Positions 12,001 to 24,841 of a DNA stretch of 64,000 bases are shown in pieces (the first letter of the stretch is position 1; every line of letters starts with the position of its first letter). The notes under the pieces are model-generated. The model was not told the origin of the DNA and ran no database searches. It was given only the letters and a program-made list of their open reading frames with translations. Source of the DNA: Watersipora subatra (lineage: Eukaryota; Bryozoa; Gymnolaemata; Cheilostomatida; Watersiporidae); NCBI RefSeq assembly GCF_963576615.1, contig NC_088712.1, forward strand, positions 53,301,114-53,365,113, written 5' to 3'. Made by a program: the position numbers and the translations under genes.

Positions 12001-15000
12001 CCCTCGTATGTCTGGCATCTGCAAGTATTATTTTAACACAAAGTAGCAATTTTGCATTCTTTCCTCAGCCATGATTTAAATTCAAGCGCAAATAACAAAA
12101 CGTCTCAGGGAAGAGACGAATTGCAGCTTTTGTAATCCGGCCAATATAAGCCTTACAAAGCACTTAAATTGAATAGCTAAGACAGGGCTTTCCTCATTAG
12201 GGGCGCAAGCTGTTGTTCGAGGGGGTGCAGGAATCAGTTTTTATCTCTTCTATAGATCAAGAATAAATAGTGTAATGCCATCAATCCTGAAAATGATCTA
12301 CGCTTTTCACTCACCCACGAGGAACCACGTTTGGATCAGGTAATAGCAGAGAAGAGGCAGGAAAAAGTTAAAGATAATGAAGTGAGCTGTTTTTTTTCTA
12401 TGTTTCTACTGCGTGACTCATCGTAGAATGACCTTCCAATAACGTATTGTTTTCATATATTCCGAATGTGTCCGAATGCTTCGAGCCTTTTGGTTTCACT
12501 CAATACAAAGGGGTGCAAGATTACCCTAATCGGCTATAGGGGGCTCGGTGATGAAAACGAATAAGGTAGCATTGTGCTAAGGATTATAGTTTTGACTGTA
12601 TCAGTCAATAACTATAAAATTAAGCCCAAACAGTCAGTAGAAAAGATCAGATGATGTGAAAAGTCAAAATAGGATGCAAGTGCATCTTGAAATCTAAAAA
12701 CTGTAAATCAAAATAGCAAAAACACTCTGGAAGTCCTTAAAAAAATAAGCTAATTCCCTCAAATAACTGTAAAACCGCAAACATTGGCACCATTATTTTA
12801 TCAAACAACTTAATAGTATATAACCATAAGAGTAGCAGTAAAAACTAAAGTTATCTCACCTAGCAATCCATTGAGGGGTTGAGTCAAATAACTCTGTGGT
12901 CATTATATTGGTGAGACGGGCAACATTAGCAGCCAGATAGCACCCTCTATAAAGCAAAATGGCATCTAATAACAGGTAACATGGCTTGATAGCTAAATTC
13001 ATCAAGTTAATCTATCCCGATACTTGATTCACACATTAAAATCATGGTATATTGGAGCAAATATTCATATAAAAGTACATTGTATTACGTTTAATTTCTT
13101 TCAGAACTCAAAAAACAATGATGAACACTTGAAGTAATCGTACATCGCAGTAAAACAAATGCATTATGTGATACTAAGCAAAACTGTAAACAAATAAACT
13201 TAGGGATGTAAAAAATAAATTGATCAATTTTATGTTTATTGTTACCTTACCTTTGAAATGCTTAAAAATATGAAAAGTTCAGTAATACGTACGTTTAGTA
13301 CTTAATAAGTTCGGAGATGAAGTAGGTGAATGAAATGAGCAGCATAACCCACTCTAGATAACACTAAATGTGGTTCCAATTAACTTAACCTATGTATCTT
13401 TTATTTTATGTTTTAATTTGAGTTTCTACCAGCTTTGTACATTGTAACGTACAAAACTGTACTTTTTTAAAAACTTTTGACGTCGTCAGTTGAAAATGGC
13501 TGGTATTTTTGTACATCGACAAAAATATTTGCTAAAATTTTACTTCGCGTGCAAACAAATGTATGTGAAGGTGATAAGAAGACAATTATCGACTATATAT
13601 ATCAACCTCTATACCTATCAGTACAAGAAGAAACAACTTTCCCATAGATACAATGAAACAAGAACAAACAACTCCAAGTATTGCATTTTATCACAAAAAA
13701 TTTCAATTTGGCCTATTTTCATAGAGCAATGACTTGGACATTTTACTTGAATAATTGTTAACTTTAATGCATATGCTCGACTGCTTGAGACCAAGTAACC
13801 TTGTGACCTCAAATAACTCTACTTGACTGCAAAAGACTGGATTATTTAGGAAAAAATATAGTCACTTGAGCTGGTTTTGTATCAAAGCTGCTTTGGTTAT
13901 TTTTATTTTCCTGAATGCCAATACAAGAGAATATAACTTCAAAAATACAAAGTAATTTATGAAAACTAGAATGAATGCTTACGAAAATGGAAAGAGAGCT
14001 CAAGCCACAAGCAACAATAGAGTCTAATTATTTATCTCAGTGCCTTCGTCAAGACAAGTGATAAATTGTTCAAATGGGCTAGCTACTTTAAAATTGATTG
14101 TCTTTGAGACTTTATGTAAAGGTAGGAATAGAGGTGGGTGTTTGAAATAGCTATACCAGAGATTGCTGCAGTATTCATTGAGTCTATTGGCTATTGTGTT
14201 AGTAAAATTATGCCGAAAGAAGACAACTCTGACTGCTTCAACAGATAAATAATTGAAGCAAGCGTATTACTAGTACAAGTGCTATGACTTTTACTTATGT
14301 CTTTATCTTATAAATATGTTTTATTATTTTGAATAATATTATATAAATAATATAAAAGATTTCATGTCAAACGACTACCATAGGTTATTTATTAGGGAAA
14401 ACAGTCATACCTTATATCAACCTCTCCTCCTTCATGCATAATAAATGAACCATCTGATTGGTGCATACGAAGAAGGAATTGGTAGAGAGTTTCTCTGTTT
14501 ATCACTTTATAGGCCTCGTCGCTGCCGATGATACACAGGGCACTAATGGCCGCGTACGTCGGGGCCAAGTGAGCGATCTGTTGTGGTCCACCTACAAGCC
14601 ATGGAAGCAATCATAGTCCACCTCAACCCAAATGAAATATATACTGAAACATGAAACAATCTGCCTGTTATCTATAACTATTCATATACATAGGCTTTGT
14701 TATTGAGCATGGAGAAGTTAAATTATTTTATTAATACAGAATGAATGATGATGGCTTCCATCGTTATAAAATATAATGTAGGCTTGTTAAAAGGTGTGGT
14801 TCAAATATTCATTGGAACAAATATGTCTCTTTATGAGAAACTAATGGAATGCCCAGCGGTGCACATTTAATAGAATAATTACCTAATGAACTTGAGTAAC
14901 TTACCTGAAAAGCTAGATCCTTGCTAAAATTTTTACTAAAACAGTACCTGCGTTCTAGGCCAGCTAAACAATGCTAGTCATTAACCGCAAGCAAGCGCTT

Positions 15001-18000
15001 TAAGGGGGAGCGTTTTAACCAATGTAATGACTATTTGCCCAAAGAATCCATTGTATTCTGTGTAGCTTAATGGTTAAGTTTACCATCTCTAGGTCTGGAG
15101 GTCCTGAGATCAAATCGAGCGCCATGCAAATTTTTCATCGCTAGATTTTGATTCCTATCACTGGACACAGGGATGAGCAACAAAAAGACAAACACTTAGA
15201 TTTGTAGATAAAAGATAGACGAAAGGAACTATCTTACAGTTTACCATAGCAGCATTTACCTGCAAATCCACCAGTTTCTGATTGACATTTTGCCAAGAAC
15301 TCTGGGACTCTGTAAAACACCACCCATGGCAGTATATAAATCAATGAAAAACTAGAAAAACTAGTTTGCAGAAGTTTTATGAAAGTTTCAAGCTAAAAGG
15401 ATGACAAAAAAATGTAGCACAGGCTGCAACAAAATACTGCCGTGTGTTTTTACTAGAGTTGCCCCGATTTTGGTATCAGAATCGATATCGATGCCGAGAT
15501 AGGTGTTAAGTATCTGAATTAGTATCGGCCGATCTTTTCTTAAAAAATCTGAAACTGTAGACACTTTTTACAGATCAACTACTGAGTATAAAACAGTATT
15601 TTAGCCTGCTACACCGATAAAGATTATCAGCTACAAGTTCCTTACTCTTACCTAATGAATTCCGAGCCTGTCACACTATTTATTTCATGTTTATAGCCTG
15701 ATCAACATAGCTGAGGAACCTTTTTGCTTTAGTCAGGGCGTAATCACTAAGTGCGGTATTTCCCAATTACAATGATGGGATTTATTGAGGCCAATCCCGA
15801 ACAAGATAACAAAGAAAGGAAACAAGACTGTAGTGGAATATTTCTATTTACTAGCATTACGAAAGAAATTTGAGCAGGCGATGCATAAGTTATTCATCTC
15901 TCTCTTGATCCTGACGATACATGGCTTGTTTGTTGGGTTGTTCTCGTTTGGTTGTGTTGTGAATGTAATTTGTTTCTCTCTTTTATTATATTTATTTATG
16001 CCTCAACTTTTGAAGCTTGTCTAAATATTTATGGGCCTACAGATCATTTAATAAGCTAGTTCTTGTGAATAAACTATTACAGGTCTTACTATAAATTAAA
16101 CAAATGCTGCTCTTTCACAGGTGCTGCTAACATTGTTGGCGTTTTTGTTAACAACAACAATAAATAAATACAAACAAATAAATACATAAACATTTATATT
16201 TTTTTATAATAAAATGAACAATTATCCATGCAACACAAAAGATTTGAATATCCGTATCTGAATCGGATTATTTTTCAATAAGAATCGGTATATCGGATCG
16301 GTATCAGAATCGGCTGGTGAATTTAGAGTCGGAGCATCTCTAGTTTTCACAGGCTCATAAAAGACAAAAGGTAGTAACAACTATATATGAGTACAATAGA
16401 GATTTATTGAAGGTGCTTTGTAATTGTAACCATGTTTAGTCGAAAAAATAAAGCAACCAAAGAGAAGGCAATTCTTCATACAAAACTAACCATTTACCTG
16501 CATCTCTTGGCATTTGGCCAAAAAAAGCACAAGTCTCATAATTCCACTTACAAACAAGCATAAAAATTATAGATTTTGAGCCATATAATAAGATGGATTT
16601 TTTTTAAAAGAAAACAATGAACGTTGCAAAAGACTGTTGTTAGAAGCGATAATTAATGATTCACTATAGTGGACAGCCATCCGGGATGAATTGAGTGAAA
16701 TGTAACTTCTATCCAAATACAGTGAACAAACATTCTTTTTTAAGGGGGAACAACTCCCTTTGAGATATGATTGCCCTTTAATGAACAGCATTTATCATGC
16801 TTAAATACACTATTTGTGTTACTTCCTACTGAATTCCCGAAGCTACTGTAAAACCTCTATTTGAATGCCTTGGCACTCTATTTTTCAACCCTTCCCCTAT
16901 AATAGTGGTGGGGCAGTCAAAGGTGGCATTCAATTAAAGGGGCGCTCTATTTTTCAACCCTTCCCCTATAATAGTGGTGGGGCAGTCAAAAGTGGCATTC
17001 AATTAAAGGGGCGCTCTATTTTTCAACCCTTCCCCTATAGTGGTGGGGCAGTCAAAGGTGGCATTCAATTAAAGGGGCGATCTATTTTTCAACCCTTCCC
17101 CTATAGTGGTGGGGCAGTCAAAAGTGGCATTCAATTAAAGGGGCGCTCTATTTTTCAACCCTTCCCCTATAGTGGTGGGGCAGTCAAAAGTGGCATTCAA
17201 TTAAAGGGGCGCTCTATTTTTCAACTCTTCAGCTATAGTGGCGGTCAAATAGAGATGGCGTTCAAATAAAGGTAGAATTCAAATAGAGGTTTGACGGTAG
17301 ATCAATAAACCCTAATTAAGTCTAGTATGCTAATAATAGTAATGCATCAAAACCATTTTATTTGCAACAACTAAGAACTATACTCAGGATGTCAGCCATC
17401 AAAACTATACCTCGATCAAAACTGTAACTCACTACTAAAATAAGATATTTAATATAAAAGGGGCAGCATTTCTTTAAATTATAAAGTCATTGCTTTTATC
17501 TGCTAATTTCACATTTTAAAGAAATCCTTTCCAGCTTTAACAACTCTACTGCCGTAGCGACTGTTCCAGAGAATCCCTCAGTTTTTATACAGTTTACCAC
17601 GGGAAGATAATTCTAAAGATTATAGTTTAAAACGTTAGTATCCAGCAGTTGGCTCAACTAAAGAAAAAATGGAACTTAGATTACCTAGCAGCAAAAATTC
17701 AACATTTAGTTGTTCCTTTACAACCAAACTTATTGCATGGTAAACAATGATGACGCAATACTGCAAAATAATCCATCAGCTAAAAGAAGAGATAGCATCT
17801 ATTCACATAGATATGAATGAGACAATGGTACAAATCTTACGGCAGCGCTCGACAGCAAGACAGCTTTAAAAATGAGTCAAAATGGTTTAATAATTAGGAA
17901 AGAGTAAATACTCACTGGGTCTGCAGTTCCGAGGGAATGGTCACACCTAAGAGTTCCAAGCTGTGCAGTATCCAAAAACAGAGCCATGGCCTGCTCGCAT

Positions 18001-21000
18001 CAAGACATGAATAGGAGCCAGACAGACGAGTCAAGCCTTTCATCAAGAAACTCTCCAGATGTCTTTTTCTGATTTTCAGCTGCCTAAAGGTAAATCATAA
18101 CAAATATCTAATGCCTTGTGGGCGTATGGTGGACCAGACTGAAATAGAGATGTGGTCAGAGTGCATCTGTGAAGTCAGAGTAAAAGGAGTGATGGCATAG
18201 AGTCAAAAATCTACGTATGAAATTAATTAGTTCTAAGATTTCCTTCATATGTTAAAACTATTGAATGTTGGAACTGATGTTCCCATGCTCCAAAAAGAGT
18301 ATACTGTAATTCATATAATTTACTCCATACCTAAAAAGAGTATACTGTAATTCATATAATGTAATCCACACCTACAAAGAGTATAGGCCTACTATAATTC
18401 ATAAAATTTACTCCAGACCTAAAAAATATTACTACACATAATTACTGGGATCATGTAACAAATGCATTACATAAAACTACTGTACTTGTACATAAAAAAA
18501 ACTAAGTAAAAAGTTTTATTTGCAAAATAAGTGGATTAATACACTAATAAGAAATAAAATGAGGTTTTATTAATATTTACATTAGAGAAACGTGAATGTA
18601 AGTGAAGACTCAGCGATGTGTAGGTTTGAAGTTATATATATATATACATGTACTAGCGGAATGTCCAGCATTGCACGGTTATTGAAAAACAGCTTGTAAA
18701 CAGTGACAGGTAATGTAGTTGCCTGCCACATGCCATTGGCCTGGCACATTGCCAATAGCTAATTTGAGTAAGCTAGTTAGTAAACTTAATAGTGAACTTA
18801 CTAAGAAGAGTTGTGAGAGCAAGCTTTAATGACTTGCGTAACGCAGCGCAGTATGGGCATGTTCACCCTTACAGCAGCCAATGAATCCATCAATCTCGCG
18901 TAGCTTAATTATTGAAGGTTTACTAGCAAAAAAATTCACTTTACAGTTATTGGGTATCAAAAGGTTTACCATGTTTTACTCTGCTGTGTTGTAGGTGCAA
19001 AATATGTGGAAATGTGATTACAAGCTTTTAAAAGCTCAAAAACGAACAGTTAATAAAAATAGATTTTCTGTCCAAAAGCTTTTTTATTACCCGGGCATTC
19101 AGCTTGTATTATCTATGACCATAATATATGAGGACAAATCAGAGTTATCCTCTCTTGCCTCTATCAAATAGCCAACTCCGTAAGGATTTGATTACTTTAT
19201 TTTATTAATTCATCTATTACAGGAAATCAAGCAACTGAATTGAATGAAAATATTTTAGCGCAAGGCAAATATGGTTGTTATACATATGGCTAAATCTTTT
19301 AGACTATTGGCTTTCTCCTAGTAGACTTGGCAAACTTCCAGACTAAAATACTTACCAGAAGAAAACTATTTTGCTTTTGTTGCGTTTCCCTGGTCTTTAT
19401 TTTACCTCACCAACTAGAAAAAACTTTCAACATAAATGGCTCTGAACTGACCTTTGAACTCTTCTCCCTGGTGCCTTATGATCTCCAGTCAGCAGATTAC
19501 AGTTAATGTGTTTACTTAGTTCCACATTAATTGTTCATGATGAATACTATGTTATAAAAGTAGTACAAGAGTCTACTGCATGTGCAAACGTGTCTTTGCT
19601 GTAAACTGTAATTATAGTGTTCAGTGTGGCAGTGCTTTATAACTTTTCTCGCAGCAAATTGCCAGCTTTCTTTTAATAACTGTATAAATGGACTGAGCAA
19701 TAACAACCCACAGTAAGAATAGATATCCCTAAGAATCAGATTGTCACTAGTAATACTACCACTGTTATAACTATCAGTCTATCGTAAAGTGAACGGTGAT
19801 TAGTTTACCGCCTTGTGACATCAATAGCTTGCACATGCACAGCCAGGGCTAAGCAGGTTGTACATATATCACAAGTTTGCACTGTAGTTGTTTTTCTGCA
19901 CTGTATTTTTTTTTTATTTCATATTAGTTTTCAGGTGTAGATTAGAGAATTATATCAAGCAATTCACGTATCTAATCTTGTGGATCATTCTAGCACGAGA
20001 ACCCTCCTTTATACCAACTGAAACTTTAAAAAAATTGTCTGTAAAACTTTGCAATTTTCAAAAGGTTCTCTTTTAGAAACCTACATGTTAACACATGTTC
20101 CGCTTTCATAAATAAGGATTTGGAATGAACAATTTTAGATAGCCCAGCTCATAAACCACAGAATTTTTAATACAATTATCTAGCCTCATAGCCATTTCCA
20201 GTAAGCATTTTGCAAACATTCTCTGTTCTCTGTATATTTTCTGTTCATTTTACAACTTGAAAATGTTGATAAAACCTGGTATTTATTCGTAATTACACAA
20301 AAATGCAATTGATACCCAAATAGATAATGTAATTCATTCTTGATAATGTATAAATTTTTTCAGTCATTAGTTTGAGCCTTCAGTTAATCTTTAAACTAGC
20401 TTATTAATAAAATATATATTTTATTAATTTTGCTTTTTGTCATTGTTTTTAATTTTCACCTTTTTCATTATGAATCACAAAATGGTTCGAAAATTTTTAA
20501 ACTACTTCAAGTATAGAATTAGATATACTCTCAAAATCTGTATGATGGAATAGTTAACAGTCAATGTGATATAAGTAGAGGTTTGATTGTATTCAACATT
20601 GGGCAAATAGCTAGAATAGGCTTAGAGTGAATCACAGAATGTGCGCAAGGGTGTGTTCAACATTGTGTATATGAGGGACATCGGCGGAGTGTCCCAACGG
20701 TACAGGAGCAGATAAAGGTGTGACTAGAGGCTTCACAGGAATACACCGACTAAACTTTGTAAAGCTAGCATAATATGGCTTCTACCCCACATGAAATAAA
20801 GGAAGGATATTATAATGCAAATGGTGAAGTATATTTCAGAAGGCAGTTGCTGAAGTCTCTGCCATACTTGTGATGAATGTTGGTTGTGAACCACGAAGAC
20901 TAAGGTACAGCACTTTTGTCAAAATGCAAGAGTTTCAGCAGATTTCATCTTAAATATTTAAAAGGATTGACTGATAAGTGATGGCAAACTCTTCAACAGG

Positions 21001-24000
21001 TCATAACATTCAGTTTAAATGCTATATCAGTTATTAGCGATGTTGTGAACCACGAATACTAAGGTACAGCACTTTTGTTAAAATGCAAGAGTGTCAAAAT
21101 GACCGACTCGTAGTAATGAGGTACTTTTCAACAGGTCATATAACCAGTTTAAATATTATATTAGTTGTTAGCAATGAAAATCTTTAACCTGATACCAGTA
21201 TTTCCCTGGCACTTCTAGACACCTACAGACATTATTTCCCTGGCACTTCTAGACACCTACAGGCACTATTTCCCTGGCACTTATAGACACCTACAAACAT
21301 TATTTCCCTGGCACTTATAGACACCTACAGACATTATTTCCCTGGCACTTATAGACACCTACAGACATTATTTCCCTGGCACTTATAGACAACTACAGAC
21401 ATTATTTCCCTGGCACTTCTAGACACCTACAGACACTCTGCTAGTTTGCTCGAGCTCCACGAGAGAACAAAACAAAATTTCTCTCCTACATGAGCGAGTA
21501 TTCCTGAAGTTTACTTACTCAGGTATCGTATCTCCGTCTGATTCGGCAGCGATGGAGTCTTGAAAAATGTCATATATACCCTGAACATCGTCTTCTACTT
21601 CTGTCTGAAATTATAGAACACTCAACATTTCCAAGTTAACTTTTAAAGCCATATAAATGGCAGCATGTTCTAAATAATTTTAAAAGCCTTTCCACAGCTT
21701 ATCCAGTAGGCGTGCTTGTTGATTGCAGTTCACAAAAAGACAAAAAATCTTTACAAATTATACATATGACATTTGCGAGCTGAGGTCTGACTTGGAATGT
21801 CCAGGAAAAGCTGATTTAGAGAGTATGCTGCCAATTATTCATCATAAAACAATTCTATTCACACTATAAGAGTTAAGGCTTCACAATATACAGCTTCGAA
21901 TAAAGACTCTCAACCGTCACTGTTTCACATAAGAGAATATAACTGGTTTCCTTGAAGGCTACATTTATCACCAACAACATTAAATCTCATCGAACACTAT
22001 AGTCATTACTTTTTAAATAGCAAAAACTGTTTTCTAATACACCTTCCTTTTCTCAGATTTTCTTGCAAAGGTTTGATAAATAACTCTCTATATGATGCCT
22101 TCTATTGACAATGATGAAATAGCTACCTACCAATCTCCAAAGAAGTGCTTACCATTTACTTAAAATCGGTTTGATGTGGTCTTTATAGGAAAAAAGATGT
22201 TTGCTTTGACTGACCAATATAACATTCACTGTTGAAAATGTTTTAGCCAGCTACAAGAACACCATGGACATTTTTTAATGCTACTGTGACACTGATAGAA
22301 AAAAGCAGCTCCTAACAAACATGACACAATAACAGTGTACTACAGAATGTTTGCATTATTCACAAACTGGTTAGAGCTTGGCATGTATAGTATCACCCTA
22401 TGAATGTGGTCTACATTGATAGACCAATGTTGTATATAACTTCGTTAATGTGGTCTACATCGTTGACCAAAACAAGACCAATAACATGCTTCCCTACCAC
22501 CTGGCAACTACTCTCAGAAATAATCGCAGACAAACTGGAAGAGCGCTTGAGTCAGCACGTGACTAGTGCTCAAAAAGGAATTGGACGCAACACCCAAGTA
22601 GCCAAACACCAGTTGCTGACAAAAAGAGTGGTCTGTGAAAATAGGAGAAAAAGAAATACCAAGGTTACTATGGCTTGGACTGACTACAAAAAGGAGTATG
22701 ACTCGATTCCCCATAGTTGTATCCTTGAGTTCTTAAAATTGTACAATGTCCACCCTGCCCTTGTAGTGTACACACACATGCTGATGACCGACTACAAGAC
22801 GGAACTGCAGGGGCATGGCACAAGGTTGGTGATTGCAATAATCAAGCGTGACATATAATAAAACGACTTATTATCACCGCTGCTCTTCTGCATATGCCCA
22901 AAACCTCTACACAATAAGCTGGAGCCCAAAATGTCTACCAGTCTAATAGTGGCACCAAAATAAACAACTTTTTCTACATGAATGACATCAGGCCATATTC
23001 AAAGATGGAAAGAGACATTGATCACTAATACAACTTACTCAGGTCTACAGCAAGGCTACCGGAATGACCTTTGGTATTGAACAGTGTGGAAGGCTAATCC
23101 ACAAGAAAGGCCGTAAACGAACACATATGGCATGAAAATACCAACGGATACCATCAAGGATATAGAAGAAGGGTACAAGTACTTGGGGAATATGCAAAGT
23201 AATATCAACCATGAAAGTGAAGTGAGTCAGAAAGCCATCACTGAATACAAGAAGTGCATTTGACAGGTCTTCCGGAGCCAGCTCAATGTAGAAATCAAGT
23301 TGAATGACATTTTTAACCCTCCCTTTTCAAAACGCCAAATTCTGGGAGGCTGCAAAATCAATACTTGCTAGACAATGAAGAAATAGTTATGAAGCAAATT
23401 GAATTTTCTAACATGTCAGATAAACAAACAGCCAAAATATCAGTGGCATAAGTTATTACTTGTTAAGGTAAGTGATATATGGTGCAGCATACCTAGAGTA
23501 ATAGGCAATCTAACAATAACTTTGTCAATAGTTTCAAATAGACTTTATGTTGCAGCATCAAGCGATTTGAGTTTGATTTGAAGAGCACCAGACTTGATTG
23601 ATTTGATATTGAACTAACACTTGAAGGATTTGACTTGAAATTTGGTCATTTGTTGAAGCACCCGACCCAAGCTTTGATGAACACATTGTAGTGTGTAGGG
23701 CTACTCCACCATGAGTGGTTATTCTGTTCAAGTTATTCAATTTAGTTAGAAGCAATTGCCTATCATTTTCTACGATGCTCAGATATATTGCCTCCCAACG
23801 CTAGCATGTACTAGTAAAAATAAAATTTTAAAAACTTAAAAATAAAATAAGAGTAAAATTAAAACAAGAGTAAAAATAAGAGTAAAGAAACAATTGTATT
23901 GGCATACAAGCAATGCTAGAGACAGCCACAGTAGAAACAGCCACACGATTTAGATTGCCACAATAGATGGCAACAAAGACTTTGAGGATGCAATCTAAAT

Positions 24001-24841
24001 AAAAAAGGCCATTGCTGTGAGTTGGTATTTATCAGCAGCATGTTATTATTATTCAAGTTTTTATACAATAAGGTCTCAAGCTTCAGATTGAGACCTGCAT
24101 TAATTACGTTATTGCGTGGGATTAGATGTTCAATTGGCTTCAGAAGCGCTATACATTTGTCAGCTATCAGGTCACCACCAGTGAAATATGCATAATTGTT
24201 AATAAGGTAAAACCAAATAACAATAAACCATGGCAAATTTATCTCCAATTTGTGAACAACCCTTGTTTCCACCACAACATTTTAGTGATATCCGTTGTCG
24301 ACTATTTGTCAGCCAGTGAATAAAACATTTACAACTGTCTTCCATAAAAATATCTTTTTCTTCAATATCTGAAAAAGTAAAAGCCACTCAGAAAATTACA
24401 ACATCGTATTTGTTTATCATGACCCAATAAGTTCAATGTCCATGTTGAAAATGAAATCAGTGAAGAAAAACATGAACAAACCAGGAACAGCCAAATATAT
24501 TAGAATAGTAAAAGGTTGGCATTGCCTCGCCTCAACCAAATTTACCAAATGAAGTTTGGATATCCAGAGAATAACATCCTCATCCCAAGATCAAAAAAAC
24601 AAAAGGCGGTATTCTGTATGAAATTTGAGGAGGTTATTGTCAACACGCCCACATATGAACTATCAATAAGTCCTCATTATTTGTTGTATGTTCAAGTAAG
24701 GCTTCGATGCCAAACAGACATACAATACAGATGAAATAATACCTGGTCAACAGTAGTTGCAGTCCACACATGTTCAGGATCAAATTGCCATGTCGGTCTT
24801 AATGGACTTATACATCGTAGTCGCTGATCTTCCTCTGCCAT
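9023..24841 (-). CDS. FNTB: Protein farnesyltransferase subunit beta
   Basis: Beta subunit of cytosolic farnesyltransferase, which with the alpha subunit attaches farnesyl to the Cys of CaaX proteins. Nine coding exons, all in phase: 24743-24841, 21519-21604, 17916-18083, 15260-15309, 14411-14591, 12860-12946, 11889-12018, 10564-10790, 9023-9161; 388 residues, somewhat shorter than the vertebrate protein at both ends. Landmarks: ASRPWLCFWILHSLELL in exon 3, GGFAGG and HLAPTYAAISALCIIG in exons 4-5, GGFGGVPGMEAHGGY (His 241) in exon 7, GRTNKLVDSCYSFW in exon 8 and RDYYHTCYALSGLS in exon 9. Asp290, Cys292 and His349 match the zinc ligands of the family; Arg284 and Lys287 match the diphosphate-binding pair. 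LVDSC and the AHGGY block separate it from geranylgeranyltransferase subunits. The N-terminal MAEEDQRLR start is the only Met in exon 1. No AATAAA is evident between the stop and the 16-bp array 200 bases away. Confidence 0.95.
9162..10563. other. FNTB intron 8, nothing further seen
   Basis: AT-rich intron. The open frame at 9919-10209 on the - strand has no similarity I recognise and no splice role is needed for FNTB. Confidence 0.5.
10920..11572. mobile_element. Possible inverted-repeat element (AAAATCATGATTT)
   Basis: Both ends carry degenerate tracts of AAAAATC/GATTTTT with ATCATGATTT and ATTTAAATCAT, arranged as inverted copies in FNTB intron 7. This resembles a common AT-rich foldback element of animals, but the ends are not sharp and no target duplication was found. 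Confidence 0.35.
13274..13316. repeat. Isolated degenerate copy of the 16-bp unit
   Basis: AGTTCAGTAATACGTACG followed by TTTAGTACTTAATAAGTTCGG, two to three decayed units of the 4119-8826 minisatellite, about 4.4 kb away in an FNTB intron. The rest of 13317-14410 is AT-rich intron with nothing recognised. Confidence 0.7.
15063..15230 (+). repeat. tRNA-derived SINE-like repeat
   Basis: TAGCTTAATGG (15063-15073) fits the pol III A box and AGATCAAATCG (15108-15118) resembles a B box. The tail (GATTTTGATTCCTATCACTGG, minus end base) resembles that of the copy near 58,180. Flanking sequence upstream to about 15,010 also looks shared with the 18.7 kb and 57.9 kb copies. Confidence 0.6.
15454..16342. 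mobile_element. hAT-like non-autonomous element, 889 bp
   Basis: Ends are TAGAGTTGCCCCGATT and, on the opposite strand, TAGAGATGCTCCGACT, followed inside by related GGTATCAGAATCG motifs. Flanks GTTTTTAC (15446-15453) and GTTTTCAC (16343-16350) are an 8-base target duplication with one mismatch. It sits in FNTB intron 3. The 79-codon frame at 15785-16024 shows membrane-like residues but no transposase motif. Confidence 0.8.
16846..17297. mobile_element. TA-flanked MITE with internal tandem repeats
   Basis: Inverted ends CTGTAAAACCTCTATTTGAA and CCGTCAAACCTCTATTTGAA are flanked by TA on both sides, as for Tc1/mariner derivatives. The inside is about six copies of a 66-69 bp unit (16876-17270) built on TCTATTTTTCAACCCTTCCC and GGGGCAGTCAAA. 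The 134-codon frame across it is a by-product of the period. It is in FNTB intron 3. Confidence 0.8.
18294..18424. repeat. About 42-bp tandem repeat, three copies
   Basis: Three imperfect copies of AGAGTATACTGTAATTCATA followed by TAATTTACTCCATACCTAAA, in FNTB intron 2. Confidence 0.75.
18650..18925 (+). repeat. Dispersed repeat, same family as 57,860-58,210
   Basis: Shares AGTGACAGG, TTGCCTGCCAC, TGCCATT, GCCTGG.ACATTGCCA and ATGAATC.ATCAATCTCG with the copy at 57.9-58.1 kb. It is cut short where the TTAA-type terminal sequence starts at about 18,925, losing the A/B-box part. Confidence 0.7.
18925..19062 (+). mobile_element. Solo end of the TTAA-type element seen at 59,925
   Basis: About 135 bases match the terminal inverted repeat of the 59,925-60,806 element, including GGTGCAAAATATGTGGAAAT and AAAGCTCAAAAACGAACAGT. 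Only one end is present here. The following intron sequence to about 20,870 shows nothing I recognise. Confidence 0.8.
20880..21097. repeat. Direct repeat pair, about 55 bp each
   Basis: GTTGTGAACCACGAAGACTA with the following GGTACAGCACTTTTGT recurs at about 21,042-21,096 with few changes, in FNTB intron 2. Confidence 0.7.
21199..21437. repeat. 34-bp tandem repeat, seven copies
   Basis: Unit CATTATTTCCCTGGCACTTM TAGACACCTACAGA, seven near-identical copies ending about 80 bases before the donor side of FNTB exon 2. Confidence 0.9.
22430..23330 (+). pseudogene. Non-LTR retrotransposon reverse transcriptase relic
   Basis: The first frame (22,400-22,858) reads RPITCFPTTWQLLSEIIADK, later AWTDYKKEYDSIPHSCILE, typical of palm motif A of LINE reverse transcriptases. 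After a break, DLLSPLLFCIC (around 22,862-22,895) is the motif B region, and YKYLGNMQSNINHESEVSQK (around 23,170-23,230) is the thumb-side region. Several frameshifts and stops make it dead. It sits in FNTB intron 1, antisense to the gene. Confidence 0.85.
23331..24742. other. Remainder of FNTB intron 1
   Basis: AT-rich intron. Open frames here (for example 23,916-24,275 on the - strand) show no domain I recognise. Confidence 0.5.

Noticed and set aside
16865-17269. 134-residue repeat protein (SIFQPFPYSGGAVK)
   Set aside because: It lies wholly inside a TA-flanked MITE with 66-69 bp internal repeats.
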